From Bacteroides uniformis (GTDB lineage Bacteria > Bacteroidota > Bacteroidia > Bacteroidales > Bacteroidaceae): a stretch of 64,000 nucleotides of DNA. How positions within the stretch are numbered: the stretch's first letter is position 1; each line of letters begins with the position of its first letter. A model generated the notes under the pieces. The model made no database searches. It was not told the origin of the DNA and saw nothing but the letters and a program-made list of their open reading frames with translations. Where the stretch lies: the NCBI RefSeq assembly GCF_025147485.1, contig NZ_CP102263.1:2431501-2495500 (forward strand), written 5' to 3'. This document shows positions 9,727 to 19,411 of the stretch, piece after piece. The position numbers and the translations under genes were made by a program.

Positions 9727-10578
9727 ATGAAGAAACTTATTTTTTCTTTCTTCTTGTGTGGAGCCACGATGTTCCCTGCCTTTTCACAAACCTATCAGGA
9801 ACTGAGCGAACGTGCGGTTGCAGCCACGGAGCAAGACAGCTTGTCATTGGCCGAAAAATACATTGAACAAGCTTTGAAAATGGAGCCCGCCAATCCTCAT
9901 AACGCTTTGCTGTTCTCCAACTTGGGTACGATACAACGTCGGCAGCACCGGTATGAGCAGGCCCTTGACTCGTATACTCTGGCATTGAACATTGCTCCGC
10001 GTGCCATACCTGCCCTGATGAATCGTGCCGCTCTTTACCTTGAGTTGGGGAAGGATGATTTGGCCCGGATAGACTATTCTTTGGTGCTGGATATAGAAAG
10101 CGATAATCAGGAAGCCTTGCTGATGCGTGCCTATATCTATATGCGGCAGCGCAACTATAATTTTGCAAAGTCTGATTATGAACGTCTGCTGAAACTTGCC
10201 CCCCAGAGTTACAATGGCCGTCTGGGGTTGGCTACACTGGAGCAGAAGGAGGGCAAATATGAAGCGGCGCTTTCGATATTGAATGCCATGATTGCAGAAA
10301 AAGGAGGAGAAGCTACCCGGCTGACTACCCAGCAATATGCCGTACTTTACGTAGCACGTGCGGGTGTAGAGCAGGATATGAAACATGTGGACCTGGCCAT
10401 GATGGACTTGGAAGAAGCCATCAAGCTGGATGCTTCGCAGACAGAAGCCTACTTGATACGGGGGCAAATTTACCTTTCTCAAAAGAAAAAGGAGTTGGCA
10501 AAACGTGACTTCGAAAAGGCCATTTCACTTGGCGTGCCGCAAGGTGACCTCAGGGATTTACTGTTACAGTGTAAATAA
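9727..10578 (+). CDS. Secreted tetratricopeptide-repeat protein
   Basis: This 283-residue protein starts with a signal peptide (cleavage after about FSQ, residue 21). The rest is a run of about six TPR-like helical pairs with the typical pattern (for example ALDSYTLALNIAPRAIPALM). It is likely periplasmic and involved in protein-protein contacts. It follows cysK closely and converges with recQ, whose stop lies 3 bases away. Confidence 0.8.
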   Translation: MKKLIFSFFLCGATMFPAFSQTYQELSERAVAATEQDSLSLAEKYIEQALKMEPANPHNALLFSNLGTIQRRQHRYEQALDSYTLALNIAPRAIPALMNRAALYLELGKDDLARIDYSLVLDIESDNQEALLMRAYIYMRQRNYNFAKSDYERLLKLAPQSYNGRLGLATLEQKEGKYEAALSILNAMIAEKGGEATRLTTQQYAVLYVARAGVEQDMKHVDLAMMDLEEAIKLDASQTEAYLIRGQIYLSQKKKELAKRDFEKAISLGVPQGDLRDLLLQCK

Positions 10579-10581
10579 TAT

Positions 10582-12393
10582 TCAACTGTATTTCCGTATC
10601 AGTTCCACAAACTCTTTTCCGTATTTCTTCTTTTTATATTCACCGATACCGCTGATATTACCAAATTCTTCTATGGTAGTGGGGCGGGAGGCGCTGAGTA
10701 GGTGGAGCACTTTGTCGGACAGTACGATATAGGCAGGAAGTGCTTCCTGGTCGGCAAGGCGTTTGCGGAGAGTGCGGAGAGCCTCGAAAAGTTCCCCACT
10801 TTCTGTATTGGGCAATCCCAATGGCAATTCTTTGGTTGGAACTGTAGCCTTGCGTTTACGGCCTCTTGTAGCTTGTACAGCTTCCTCGCGGCGGATGGTG
10901 ACAAGCAGGGCGCGTGCTCTGCCAAACAAGACATCTGTTCCGCTTTGAGTGATTTTCAGGTGGTTGTTTTCATTGTAGGCTATTTCGAAATAACCGAGCT
11001 GTAACATTTGCAGCAGGTAGTCATGCCAATCTCTGGGGGGGACTTCGCGCCCGGCTCCAAAGGTCTTGAGTCGATGGTATCCTCTTTCTGTAACTTCAGA
11101 ACTCATGTTTCCTCGGAGGATGTCCACTAAAATACCGGTTCCTATCTGTTGCTCGGAACGCGCGATTGCACTAAGTGCCTTTTGTACGATTATTGTACCA
11201 TCGAAACGTTCGGGGGGATTTTTGCATACATCACAGTTTCCACAGTCGCAGGTCGTATTTTCACCGAAATAACTTAACAGAATGCGACGGCGGCAGATAT
11301 CTGCTTCCGCATATTGCTGCATACGTTGCAGCTTTTCCAGGTTGATGCTTTGTTGCCCGCTGTCTGTTGCGAATTTAGTGAGCAGAATGAGGTCGGCCAG
11401 TGAATAGAACAAAAGGGTGTCACTGGGCATTCCGTCTCGTCCGGCACGTCCTATTTCCTGATAGAAACTTTCAATGCTTTTGGGCAAATTGTAATGAATT
11501 ACCCAGCGCACATTGCTTTTGTCAATTCCCATTCCAAAGGCAATGGTGGCGCATACCACTTGCACGCGGTCATTGATGAAGTCGTCTTGTGCTTCATCTC
11601 TTCGTGCCGGCGACAGTCCTGCATGATAGACCGCCGACTTTATCCCTTGTTTTTGAAGCATTTGTGCCACTGTTTCAGCCTTGCTGCGGCTCATGCAATA
11701 AATGATGCCGCTCTCTCCCGGATGGCGGGCGATGAAGTCGAGGATGGCTTTGCTTTTTTCCTTCTGCTGGTAACCTCTTTTTACGGTGAGACTCAGGTTG
11801 GGACGGTCGAAAGATGAAATGAAAATTCTCGGTTGGTTGAGGTGTAGCTGTTTAATAATATCTTCACGGGTTATTTTATCGGCTGTGGCAGTAAGTGCAA
11901 TGATGGGAACCTGGGGAAACAGTTGGTGAAGGATGCCCATCTGTGTATATTCCGGACGGAAATCGTGTCCCCATTGTGAGATGCAGTGAGCTTCATCAAT
12001 GGCGAAAAGGGAAATATGCATATCCCTTAACAGATAGTTGGCTTCCACCAATAATTTTTCAGGAGAAATATATAGCAGTTTCAGCTTGCCTTCCATGCAT
12101 GCACGTCGTAGGGAAGCATTCTCTGTTTCATCATTATTGCTGTTCAGTGCACCGGCCGCGATACCGTTTGCACAGAGCGTTTCCACTTGGTCCTTCATCA
12201 AGGAAATGAGCGGAGAAACCACTACCGCCGTGCCTTCACTCAATAGGGCGGGAAGTTGGTAGCAGATGGACTTTCCACCTCCCGTAGGCATCAGTACCAA
12301 TGCGTCTTTACGGTCCATCAGATGGCGTATGATGTCTTCTTGTAAGGGGCGGAAACTGTCGTAACCGAAATATGTCTTGAGCGTTTGTAGCAT
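10582..12393 (-). CDS. recQ: ATP-dependent DNA helicase RecQ
   Basis: This 603-residue 3'-5' helicase has the Walker A motif (MPTGGGKSICYQLP, about residues 35-48), the DEAH box followed by CISQWGHDFRPEY (about 134-150), the conserved helicase C-terminal QEIGRAGRDG motif, and a zinc-binding CxxxxxxxxxxxxxxxxCxCxxC-like segment (CDCGNCDVC). An RQC domain and a C-terminal HRDC domain (about residues 520-600) follow. It acts in replication-fork repair and recombination. It has its own promoter upstream at 12420-12452 and converges with the TPR gene. Confidence 0.95.
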   Translation of the reverse strand: MLQTLKTYFGYDSFRPLQEDIIRHLMDRKDALVLMPTGGGKSICYQLPALLSEGTAVVVSPLISLMKDQVETLCANGIAAGALNSNNDETENASLRRACMEGKLKLLYISPEKLLVEANYLLRDMHISLFAIDEAHCISQWGHDFRPEYTQMGILHQLFPQVPIIALTATADKITREDIIKQLHLNQPRIFISSFDRPNLSLTVKRGYQQKEKSKAILDFIARHPGESGIIYCMSRSKAETVAQMLQKQGIKSAVYHAGLSPARRDEAQDDFINDRVQVVCATIAFGMGIDKSNVRWVIHYNLPKSIESFYQEIGRAGRDGMPSDTLLFYSLADLILLTKFATDSGQQSINLEKLQRMQQYAEADICRRRILLSYFGENTTCDCGNCDVCKNPPERFDGTIIVQKALSAIARSEQQIGTGILVDILRGNMSSEVTERGYHRLKTFGAGREVPPRDWHDYLLQMLQLGYFEIAYNENNHLKITQSGTDVLFGRARALLVTIRREEAVQATRGRKRKATVPTKELPLGLPNTESGELFEALRTLRKRLADQEALPAYIVLSDKVLHLLSASRPTTIEEFGNISGIGEYKKKKYGKEFVELIRKYS

Positions 12394-12419
12394 AATCTGG
12401 CAGTATGGATTTCTTCCGG

Positions 12420-12452
12420 CAAAGGTACACTAATTATTGCATATACTACAAA
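12420..12452 (-). promoter_or_regulatory. recQ promoter
   Basis: On the minus strand TTTG (12452-12449), a 21-base spacer and TACCTTTG (12427-12420) match the Bacteroides consensus, 27 bases before the recQ ATG. The rest of the 281-base gap (12453-12674) is AT-rich. It holds two small hairpins, ACTTT/AAAGT (12605-12617) and AAGGG/CCCTT (12620-12634), ahead of the AraC-type gene. Confidence 0.65.
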
Positions 12453-12674
12453 TGGAAAGTCATCAAGATTTTGTATCATATGAGTTTCTGCAAAAGGTTA
12501 AAGTTTCTTATTAATGGCTGAATTGACCTACTTTTCAACCTTTTTCGTTGTTTATTTATCAAAAATATATACGGGAAAAGTTGTGTATTAAAAAAAAATG
12601 TCTGACTTTTGTAAAGTCTAAGGGGCTAACCCTTTGGCTTTTCCGATTTTAAACAACCCTAACCAGTTAATTCA

Positions 12675-13148
12675 ATGAGTGATTTAGAAAACAATGCCCA
12701 GGAAAAAGGAACGAAGAAACGTCCTTACAACCTGCGCGAAAAGAAAGAAAAGGATGCTGCCTACCGTTCTTTGATAAGGCCGGAATTGGCAGATGAGTTG
12801 TATGACAAGATATTGAATATCGTTGTTGTACAAAAGAAGTACAGAGATGCTGATTATTCCGCTAAGGATTTGGCGAAAGAATTGCAGACCAATACTCGCT
12901 ATTTGTCTGCAGTGGTGAATTCACGCTTCGGCATGAACTATTCTTGCCTGCTGAATGAATATAGAGTAAAAGAAGCGCAGCATTTGTTGACAGACAAAAG
13001 ATATGCTGACAAGAATGTAGAGGAGATCAGTACGATGGTCGGCTTTGCAAACCGTCAGTCTTTTTATGCTGCTTTCTATAAAAATGTAGGTGAGACTCCT
13101 AATGGATATCGTAAAAGACACGCAGAAAAAGAAGCTAAGAAGAAATAA
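12675..13148 (+). CDS. AraC-type helix-turn-helix regulator (single domain)
   Basis: The 157-residue protein consists of a charged N-terminal tail (about residues 1-45) and an AraC/XylS-type double helix-turn-helix (about 50-150). The second helix region has the family pattern VEEISTMVGFANRQSFYAAFYKNVGETPNGYRK in overall form. There is no ligand-binding domain. It is a DNA-binding protein of unknown target. It stands alone, with a leader that can form two small hairpins, and ends at a strong terminator. Confidence 0.8.
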   Translation: MSDLENNAQEKGTKKRPYNLREKKEKDAAYRSLIRPELADELYDKILNIVVVQKKYRDADYSAKDLAKELQTNTRYLSAVVNSRFGMNYSCLLNEYRVKEAQHLLTDKRYADKNVEEISTMVGFANRQSFYAAFYKNVGETPNGYRKRHAEKEAKKK

Positions 13149-13170
13149 TTCTGTATGACTGAATGAATAA

Positions 13171-13223
13171 AAAGGAAATATTCCGGAACAGTTGTTTCGG
13201 GATACTTCCTTTTCTTCTTTTTT
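13171..13223 (+). terminator. Terminator after the AraC-type gene
   Basis: AAAGGAA (13171-13177) pairs with TTCCTTT (13206-13212). The stem continues inward with few mismatches to a four-base loop near 13190, and a T-rich run follows. Confidence 0.8.
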
Positions 13224-13249
13224 AATACCAATCTATATACTCCCGACAC

Positions 13250-15298
13250 ATGAAGAAACAACTAATTTCTATGGTGACTGCCCTTTCTCTATTGACGGCT
13301 TGTGGCGGAAATCCGAAAACAACTGCTGAGGCAGAAAAAATTGACTATACAGTGGAACAATTTGCAGATTTACAGATTTTACGTTACCGCGTACCAGGTT
13401 TTGAGGATTTGTCCCTCAAACAAAAAGAATTGGTTTATTATTTGACGGAAGCGGCTTTGCAGGGCAGAGACATTCTTTTCGACCAGAATGGCAAGTATAA
13501 CCTGACGATTCGCCGGATGCTGGAAGCTGTCTATACCGGCTATAAGGGAGATAAGAATACTCCTGATTTCAAGGCTATGGAAGTGTACCTCAAGCGGGTA
13601 TGGTTCTCTAACGGCATTCATCATCACTATGGCAGCGAAAAGTTCGTTCCGGGATTTACTCCCGAATTCTTCAGGCAGGCTGTACAGAGTGTGGATGCAG
13701 CTACGTTGCCGCTTGCCGAAGGACAGACTGTGGAACAACTGTGCGAGGAAGTGTTCCCCGTTATTTTCGACCCCACGGTGATGCCCAAACGGGTGAACCA
13801 AGCTGCCGGTGAAGATTTGGTTTTGACTTCCGCATGCAATTATTACGATGGCGTGACGCAGCAGGAGGCTGAAGATTTCTATAATGCCTTGAAGAATCCG
13901 CAGGATGAAACTCCCGTTTCCTATGGTTTGAATAGCCGTTTGGTGAAAGAGGATGGCAAGATTCAGGAGAAAGTATGGAAAGTGGGGGGCTTGTATGGAC
14001 AGGCACTTGAAAAGATTGTCTACTGGCTGAAGAAGGCAGAAGGAGTTGCCGAGACTCCCGAGCAGAAGGCGGTGATAGCCAAACTGATGGAATTCTATGA
14101 AACCGGCGATTTGAAGACATTCGATGAATATGCCATTTTGTGGGTGAAGGATTTGAACTCACGCATTGACTTTGTGAACGGTTTTACCGAAAGTTATGGT
14201 GACCCGCTCGGCATGAAGGCAAGCTGGGAATCTCTGGTGAATTTTAAAGATTTGGAAGCTACCCAGCGTACAGAGTTGATAAGCGGCAATGCACAGTGGT
14301 TTGAGGACCATTCGCCGGTAGACGGACAATTCAAGAAGGAGAAAGTGAAAGGGGTGTCTGCCAAGGTAATCACGGCGGCTATTCTGGCCGGTGACTTGTA
14401 TCCTGCAACTGCTATCGGCATCAACCTGCCCAATGCCAACTGGATACGTAGCCATCATGGTTCGAAATCCGTTACAATCGGTAACATTACAGATGCTTAT
14501 AATAAGGCAGCTCATGGCAACGGGTTCAATGAGGAGTTTGTGTACAGTGATGCAGAGCTTCAACTGATTGATAAGTACGCAGATGTGACAGATGAACTGC
14601 ATACTGACCTGCATGAATGTTTGGGACATGGTTCCGGTAAATTGCTCCCGGGTGTGGACCCGGATGCGTTGAAGGCATATGGTTCTACTATCGAAGAAGC
14701 GCGCGCCGACTTGTTCGGACTCTACTACGTGGCCGACCCGAAGCTGGTGGAACTGGGGCTTACTCCAAGTGCGGATGCTTATAAGGCTCAATACTACACC
14801 TATCTGATGAATGGTTTGATGACACAGCTTGTACGTATCGAGCCGGGTAACAATGTAGAAGAAGCCCATATGCGCAACCGTCAGCTCATAGCCCGCTGGG
14901 TGTACGAGAAAGGTGCGGCGGAGAAGGTTGTGGAATTGGTAAAGAAGGATGGGAAGACGTACGTCGTGATAAACGATTATGAGAAAGTGCGTGACTTGTT
15001 TGGCCGGTTGCTTGCCGAGATACAGCGTATCAAGTCCACCGGTGACTATGCCGGCGCCCATGATTTGGTGGAAGCCTATGCCGTGAAAGTCGATCCCGCT
15101 TTGCATGCCGAAGTGCTGGAACGCTACAAGAAGCTGAATCTTGCGCCGTATAAGGGGTTCGTCAATCCCAAGTATGAAGTGGTGACGGATGCCGACGGTA
15201 CTATAACAGATGTGACAGTGACTTATGATGAAGGTTATGCGGAACAGATGTTGCGTTATAGCAAAGACTATTCTACATTGCCTTCTGTCAATAAATGA
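13250..15298 (+). CDS. Dipeptidyl peptidase III-type lipoprotein (family M49)
   Basis: This 682-residue zinc peptidase begins with a lipoprotein signal (LLTAC, Cys at residue 18). It contains the M49 HExxxH motif HECLGH (residues 455-460) and the downstream EEARAD segment (482-487) that supplies the third zinc ligand. M49 enzymes release dipeptides from the N-terminus of oligopeptides. Membrane anchoring suggests periplasmic or envelope peptide processing. An AlkD-like gene follows after 6 bases, so the two are probably co-transcribed. Confidence 0.92.
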   Translation: MKKQLISMVTALSLLTACGGNPKTTAEAEKIDYTVEQFADLQILRYRVPGFEDLSLKQKELVYYLTEAALQGRDILFDQNGKYNLTIRRMLEAVYTGYKGDKNTPDFKAMEVYLKRVWFSNGIHHHYGSEKFVPGFTPEFFRQAVQSVDAATLPLAEGQTVEQLCEEVFPVIFDPTVMPKRVNQAAGEDLVLTSACNYYDGVTQQEAEDFYNALKNPQDETPVSYGLNSRLVKEDGKIQEKVWKVGGLYGQALEKIVYWLKKAEGVAETPEQKAVIAKLMEFYETGDLKTFDEYAILWVKDLNSRIDFVNGFTESYGDPLGMKASWESLVNFKDLEATQRTELISGNAQWFEDHSPVDGQFKKEKVKGVSAKVITAAILAGDLYPATAIGINLPNANWIRSHHGSKSVTIGNITDAYNKAAHGNGFNEEFVYSDAELQLIDKYADVTDELHTDLHECLGHGSGKLLPGVDPDALKAYGSTIEEARADLFGLYYVADPKLVELGLTPSADAYKAQYYTYLMNGLMTQLVRIEPGNNVEEAHMRNRQLIARWVYEKGAAEKVVELVKKDGKTYVVINDYEKVRDLFGRLLAEIQRIKSTGDYAGAHDLVEAYAVKVDPALHAEVLERYKKLNLAPYKGFVNPKYEVVTDADGTITDVTVTYDEGYAEQMLRYSKDYSTLPSVNK

Positions 15299-15304
15299 TG
15301 AACT

Positions 15305-15979
15305 ATGATAGATACTAAAGAGCAGCTGCATCAGCGGCTGAAAGATATAAAGACACAGCTCCGTCTCTCAATGAACGGGGCTGTGTCCCAAAGTATGCGT
15401 GAGAAAGGGCTGGTATATAAGCTGAACTTTGGCGTGGAGTTGCCCCGTATCAAGGGTATTGCTGCCGGTTACGAGAAGGACCACTCTCTGGCTCAGTCTT
15501 TGTGGAAAGAAGATATCAGAGAGTGCAAAATATTGGCGGGACTTTTACAGCCGGTAGAGAGTTTCCTGCCCGAGATAGCCGATATCTGGGTGGAAGATAT
15601 CCGTAATATCGAGATTGCAGAACTTACCTGCATGAATTTATTCCAACATCTTCCTTATGCGCCTGCCAAGTCCTTCCATTGGATTGCAAGCGAGGACGAA
15701 TACACGCAGGTTTGCGGCTTCCTCACCATAGCCCGTCTATTGATGAAGAAAGGGGATATGAACGAACGGGTTGAAAATGAGTTCCTCGACCAGGCAATAA
15801 CGGCTTTTTTGTCGGGCTCCTATCATGTACGCAATGCAGCCATGACTGCTATCCGCCGCTTTATGCAGCAAAATGAGGAAAATTCTTTTCAAGTTTGCCG
15901 CAGAGTGGAGGGTATGGACAATTCTTCTTCTGATGTAGAACAATTACTATACAATCTTGTAAAAGAGGAGGTTTGTTAG
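15305..15979 (+). CDS. AlkD-like HEAT-repeat protein, putative DNA alkylation repair
   Basis: This 224-residue, mostly helical protein has a pattern similar to the DNA alkylation repair (AlkD/AlkC) HEAT-like family in Bacteroides, for example RGIKG-like PRIKGIAAGYEKDHSLAQSLW (shortened here) near residues 41-61 and repeating helices after it. The assignment rests on general resemblance. Catalytic residues of true AlkD glycosylases could not be confirmed, so a structural or other role is possible. It is the second gene of a pair with the M49 peptidase. Confidence 0.55.
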   Translation: MIDTKEQLHQRLKDIKTQLRLSMNGAVSQSMREKGLVYKLNFGVELPRIKGIAAGYEKDHSLAQSLWKEDIRECKILAGLLQPVESFLPEIADIWVEDIRNIEIAELTCMNLFQHLPYAPAKSFHWIASEDEYTQVCGFLTIARLLMKKGDMNERVENEFLDQAITAFLSGSYHVRNAAMTAIRRFMQQNEENSFQVCRRVEGMDNSSSDVEQLLYNLVKEEVC

Positions 15980-16004
15980 ATTAGTTCTATGGTTATAGAG
16001 ACTG

Positions 16005-16040
16005 ATGCGGTAAGGGAATATTTCCCTTATCGCAATTTTT
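16005..16040 (+). terminator. Terminator after the M49/AlkD-like operon
   Basis: TGCG-G-TAAGGGAA (16005-16017) pairs with TTCCCTTA-T-CGCA (16021-16033), one mismatch, and is followed by ATTTTTAT. Confidence 0.8.
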
Positions 16041-16052
16041 ATCTCTTTCTCG

Positions 16053-16082
16053 TTTGCTTTCCACAAAAAAGGATTAACTTTG
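16053..16082 (+). promoter_or_regulatory. Promoter of the Fur-family gene and purA
   Basis: TTTG (16053-16056), an 18-base spacer and TAACTTTG (16075-16082) match the Bacteroides consensus. The promoter overlaps an upstream possible start at 16080, which shows that translation must begin later, at 16107. Confidence 0.7.
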
Positions 16083-16106
16083 TTGGCTGTAAAACTGCGC
16101 CGTCAA

Positions 16107-16595
16107 ATGGAAAGTCAGAATGTGAAAGATACAGTTAGGCAGATATTCACTGAATATCTGAATGCGAACGGGCATCGGAAGACTCCCGAACGTTATGCTA
16201 TACTTGACACCATTTACTCCATAGACGGTCATTTTGATATCGACACGCTCTATTCACTGATGGCCGACCAGGAGAACTTCCGCGTCAGCCGTGCAACGCT
16301 TTACAATACCATCATTTTGCTTATAAATGCTCGTCTGGTCATCAAGCATCAGTTCGGCAACTCTTCCCAATACGAAAAATGTTATAATCGCGATACGCAC
16401 CATCACCAGATATGCACCCAGTGCGGAAAGGTGACCGAGTTTCAGAACGAGGAGTTGCAACATGCCATTGAGAATACCAAACTGAGCCGTTTTAATCTTA
16501 CGCACTATTCCTTATATATGTATGGGTTGTGCAGCAAGTGTGACCGGGCCAATAAACGGAAGAAAAAGAATAATAACCATAAAAAAGAAAAATGA
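16107..16595 (+). CDS. Fur-family transcriptional regulator
   Basis: This 162-residue protein has the winged-helix DNA-binding domain (about residues 20-85, with FRVSRATLYNTIILL) and the metal-binding dimer domain beginning HHHQICTQCGK near residue 93. A second CxxC (CSKC) near the C-terminus would complete a structural zinc site. The family senses iron, zinc, manganese or peroxide; which one cannot be told here. The tail is Lys/Asn-rich. It overlaps purA by 4 bases (ATGA), so the two are translated together. Confidence 0.88.
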   Translation: MESQNVKDTVRQIFTEYLNANGHRKTPERYAILDTIYSIDGHFDIDTLYSLMADQENFRVSRATLYNTIILLINARLVIKHQFGNSSQYEKCYNRDTHHHQICTQCGKVTEFQNEELQHAIENTKLSRFNLTHYSLYMYGLCSKCDRANKRKKKNNNHKKEK

Positions 16596-17863
16596 AAGTA
16601 GACGTATTATTAGGATTACAATGGGGCGACGAAGGCAAAGGCAAAGTCGTTGATGTGTTAACTCCGAGATACGATGTCGTAGCTCGTTTCCAGGGCGGAC
16701 CGAATGCCGGACATACACTCGAGTTTGAAGGGCAGAAGTATGTGCTCCGTTCCATTCCGTCTGGAATATTCCAGGGAGACAAGGTGAATATCATCGGTAA
16801 CGGAGTGGTGCTTGACCCGGCTCTCTTCAAAGCGGAAGCCGAATCATTGGAAGCGTCCGGCCATAACTTGAAGGAACGCTTGCACATTTCCAAGAAAGCA
16901 CACCTCATTCTGCCGACTCACCGCATACTGGATGCTGCATACGAAGCAGCCAAAGGCGATGCAAAGGTAGGAACGACCGGAAAAGGCATCGGACCGACTT
17001 ACACGGATAAAATCAGCCGTAACGGTGTGCGTGTAGGCGACATTCTGCATGACTTTGACAAGAAGTATGCAGCGGCCAAGGCCCGTCATGAGCAAATCTT
17101 GAAAGGCTTGAACTATGAGTATGACATTACCGAAATGGAGAAGGCATGGTTCGAAGGTATCGAATACTTGAAACAATTCCAGTTGGTGGATAGCGAACAC
17201 GAGATGAACAATCTGCTGGCTGCCGGCAAGTCTGTATTGTGCGAAGGTGCGCAGGGGACAATGCTGGACATTGATTTCGGTTCTTATCCGTTTGTCACTT
17301 CTTCTAATACGGTCTGTGCAGGTGCTTGTACCGGTCTGGGTATTGCTCCCAACAAGATTGGTGAGGTATATGGTATTTTCAAGGCCTATTGTACGCGTGT
17401 AGGTGCCGGTCCGTTCCCGACGGAATTATTCGACAAGACCGGTGACCAGATTTGCACGCTGGGTCATGAGTTCGGTTCTGTGACAGGACGTAAGCGCCGT
17501 TGTGGCTGGATTGACCTGGTGGCATTGAAATATGCCATTATGGTAGACGGGGTTACCAAACTGATTATGATGAAGAGCGATGTGCTCGATTCTTTTGAAA
17601 CCATTAAGGCTTGTGTAGCTTACAAGATGGATGAGGAAGAGATTGATTACTTCCCGTTCGATATCAATGAGACTGTTGAACCGGTTTATGTAGAGCTACC
17701 CGGTTGGCAGACGGATATGACCAAGATGCAGAGTGAAGATGAGTTCCCGGAAGAATTCAATGCATATTTGTCATTCCTGGAAGAACAGCTTGGTGTGCCC
17801 ATCAAGATTGTTTCTCTGGGACCGGACCGTGAGCAGACCATCGAACGGTATACAGAGGAATAA
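16592..17863 (+). CDS. purA: Adenylosuccinate synthetase
   Basis: This 423-residue GTP-dependent enzyme joins IMP and aspartate, the first step from IMP to AMP. The N-terminal GDEGKGK P-loop (residues 12-18), the GPNAGHT segment (about 38-44), GTTGKGIGPTY (about 129-139) and the GRKRRCGW segment (about 295-302) are intact. It is coupled to the Fur-family gene by a 4-base overlap. Confidence 0.96.
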   Translation: MKVDVLLGLQWGDEGKGKVVDVLTPRYDVVARFQGGPNAGHTLEFEGQKYVLRSIPSGIFQGDKVNIIGNGVVLDPALFKAEAESLEASGHNLKERLHISKKAHLILPTHRILDAAYEAAKGDAKVGTTGKGIGPTYTDKISRNGVRVGDILHDFDKKYAAAKARHEQILKGLNYEYDITEMEKAWFEGIEYLKQFQLVDSEHEMNNLLAAGKSVLCEGAQGTMLDIDFGSYPFVTSSNTVCAGACTGLGIAPNKIGEVYGIFKAYCTRVGAGPFPTELFDKTGDQICTLGHEFGSVTGRKRRCGWIDLVALKYAIMVDGVTKLIMMKSDVLDSFETIKACVAYKMDEEEIDYFPFDINETVEPVYVELPGWQTDMTKMQSEDEFPEEFNAYLSFLEEQLGVPIKIVSLGPDREQTIERYTEE

Positions 17864-17884
17864 TAAAACAAACAGATAACCTTA

Positions 17885-17955
17885 GACACGGATTACACGG
17901 ATTTCGCGGCTTCATCTGAAGAACCGTGGGTGTCCGGATAATCCGTGCCTTTTTT
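17885..17955 (+). terminator. Long inverted repeat, probable purA terminator
   Basis: CACGGATTA (17887-17895) pairs with TAATCCGTG (17939-17947) across a partly self-complementary centre, and is followed by CCTTTTTT. The arms flank an interior with further short matches. It lies between purA and the fucosidase gene. Confidence 0.65.
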
Positions 17956-17965
17956 ATTTATTGCC

Positions 17966-19270
17966 ATGAAAACACGTCTTTTGTCTTTTTTACTGTTGTT
18001 TCTTCTTGTGTGCTCCGCACAGTCGCAGACTTACCAGCCGACGGAGGAGAACCTGAAATCCCGTCAGGAGTTTCGGGACAATCGCTTCGGTATCTTCCTG
18101 CATTGGGGGATATACAGTATGCTGGCTACCGGAGAATGGACCATGACGAACAAGAACCTTAATTATAAGGAGTATGCCAAACTGGCGGGAGGTTTCTATC
18201 CTGCCAAATTCGATGCTGCCAGATGGGTGTCAGCCATTAAGGCGTCCGGGGCAAAGTATATCTGCTTTACATCCCGGCATCACGATGGCTTTTCTATGTT
18301 CCACACACGCTTTTCCGATTACAATATTGTGGATGCTACCCCTTTTAAGCGGGATATTCTGAAAGAATTGGCAGACGAGTGCCACAAGCAAGGTATTCGT
18401 CTGCATCTCTACTATTCGCACATCGACTGGTATCGCGAAGATGCTCCGTGGGGACGCACCGGACGTGGAACGGGACGACCGAATCCGAAGGGCGACTGGA
18501 ACAGCTACTATAAATTCATGAACAACCAGCTGACCGAGTTGCTCACCAATTATGGAAAAATAGGTGCCATTTGGTTTGATGGCTGGTGGGACCAGGACCA
18601 GAATCCGGATTTTGACTGGCAACTGCCCGGGCAATATGCCATGATACACCGCCTGCAACCGGCTTGCTTGGTTGGGAACAACCATCATCAAGCACCGTTT
18701 GCCGGCGAGGACATCCAGATATTCGAGCGCGACCTGCCGGGAGAGAACCGTGCCGGCCTTTCCGGGCAGGATATCAGCGCCTTGCCCCTTGAAACCTGTG
18801 AGACGATGAATGGAATGTGGGGATATAAGATTACGGACCAGGATTATAAATCTACCAAAACGCTGATACATTACCTGGTGAAGGCTGCGGGTAAAGATGC
18901 CAATCTGCTGATGAATATCGGTCCTCAGCCGGACGGTGAGCTGCCTGCTGTTGCATTGGAGCGTCTGGCAGAAGTAGGGGAATGGATGAAGGTATACGGT
19001 GAAACCATCTACGGAACCCGTGGCGGCTGCATTGCTCCGCATCCTTGGGGAGTCACTACACAAAGAGAAAATAAATTATACGTGCATATTCTCGAATTGC
19101 AGGATAAGGCTCTCTTCCTGCCGTTGGAAGGCAAGAAAGTGAGGAAGGCAGTGGGGTATGCCGACCGTCTTCCAGTGAAGTTCCGTAAGTGTGAAGGAGG
19201 GGTGATGCTCTACTTGCCGGAGGTTCCGACGGATATTGATAAAGTGATAGAGGTGGAGATTGAAAAATAA
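17966..19270 (+). CDS. Alpha-L-fucosidase, family GH29
   Basis: This 434-residue secreted glycosidase starts with a signal peptide (cleavage after about SAQSQ). The GH29 barrel shows the family features FGIFLHWGIYSM near residues 39-50, CFTSRHHDGFSMF near 90-102, and IWFDGWWD with the nucleophile Asp at residue 205. GH29 enzymes remove alpha-linked fucose from glycans. The start is placed at 17966, where the signal peptide begins. No transport or regulatory genes lie next to it, so it is not in an obvious utilisation locus. Confidence 0.9.
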   Translation: MKTRLLSFLLLFLLVCSAQSQTYQPTEENLKSRQEFRDNRFGIFLHWGIYSMLATGEWTMTNKNLNYKEYAKLAGGFYPAKFDAARWVSAIKASGAKYICFTSRHHDGFSMFHTRFSDYNIVDATPFKRDILKELADECHKQGIRLHLYYSHIDWYREDAPWGRTGRGTGRPNPKGDWNSYYKFMNNQLTELLTNYGKIGAIWFDGWWDQDQNPDFDWQLPGQYAMIHRLQPACLVGNNHHQAPFAGEDIQIFERDLPGENRAGLSGQDISALPLETCETMNGMWGYKITDQDYKSTKTLIHYLVKAAGKDANLLMNIGPQPDGELPAVALERLAEVGEWMKVYGETIYGTRGGCIAPHPWGVTTQRENKLYVHILELQDKALFLPLEGKKVRKAVGYADRLPVKFRKCEGGVMLYLPEVPTDIDKVIEVEIEK

Positions 19271-19307
19271 ATTATAAATCAGAAATCTTTAATTCTTCCT
19301 AAAAGAT

Positions 19308-19348
19308 AAAGGAAACGCTGGCATTGCTCACCGTTTCCTTTTATTTTT
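19308..19348 (+). terminator. Terminator after the fucosidase gene
   Basis: AAAGGAAACG (19308-19317) pairs with CGTTTCCTTT (19332-19341), followed by a T-rich run. The same T-run contains TATTTTTG (19342-19349), which could be the -7 element for the next gene. Confidence 0.8.
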
Positions 19349-19411
19349 GGCAGACTATTTGTTATACAATAAGAAACGACTGATTTATTCACAATTTAAA
19401 GAAAGAAAATT

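Noticed and set aside
12605..12634. Two hairpins before the AraC-type gene as a riboswitch
   Set aside because: Stems are only 5 bp each and match no known riboswitch class that I can recognise.
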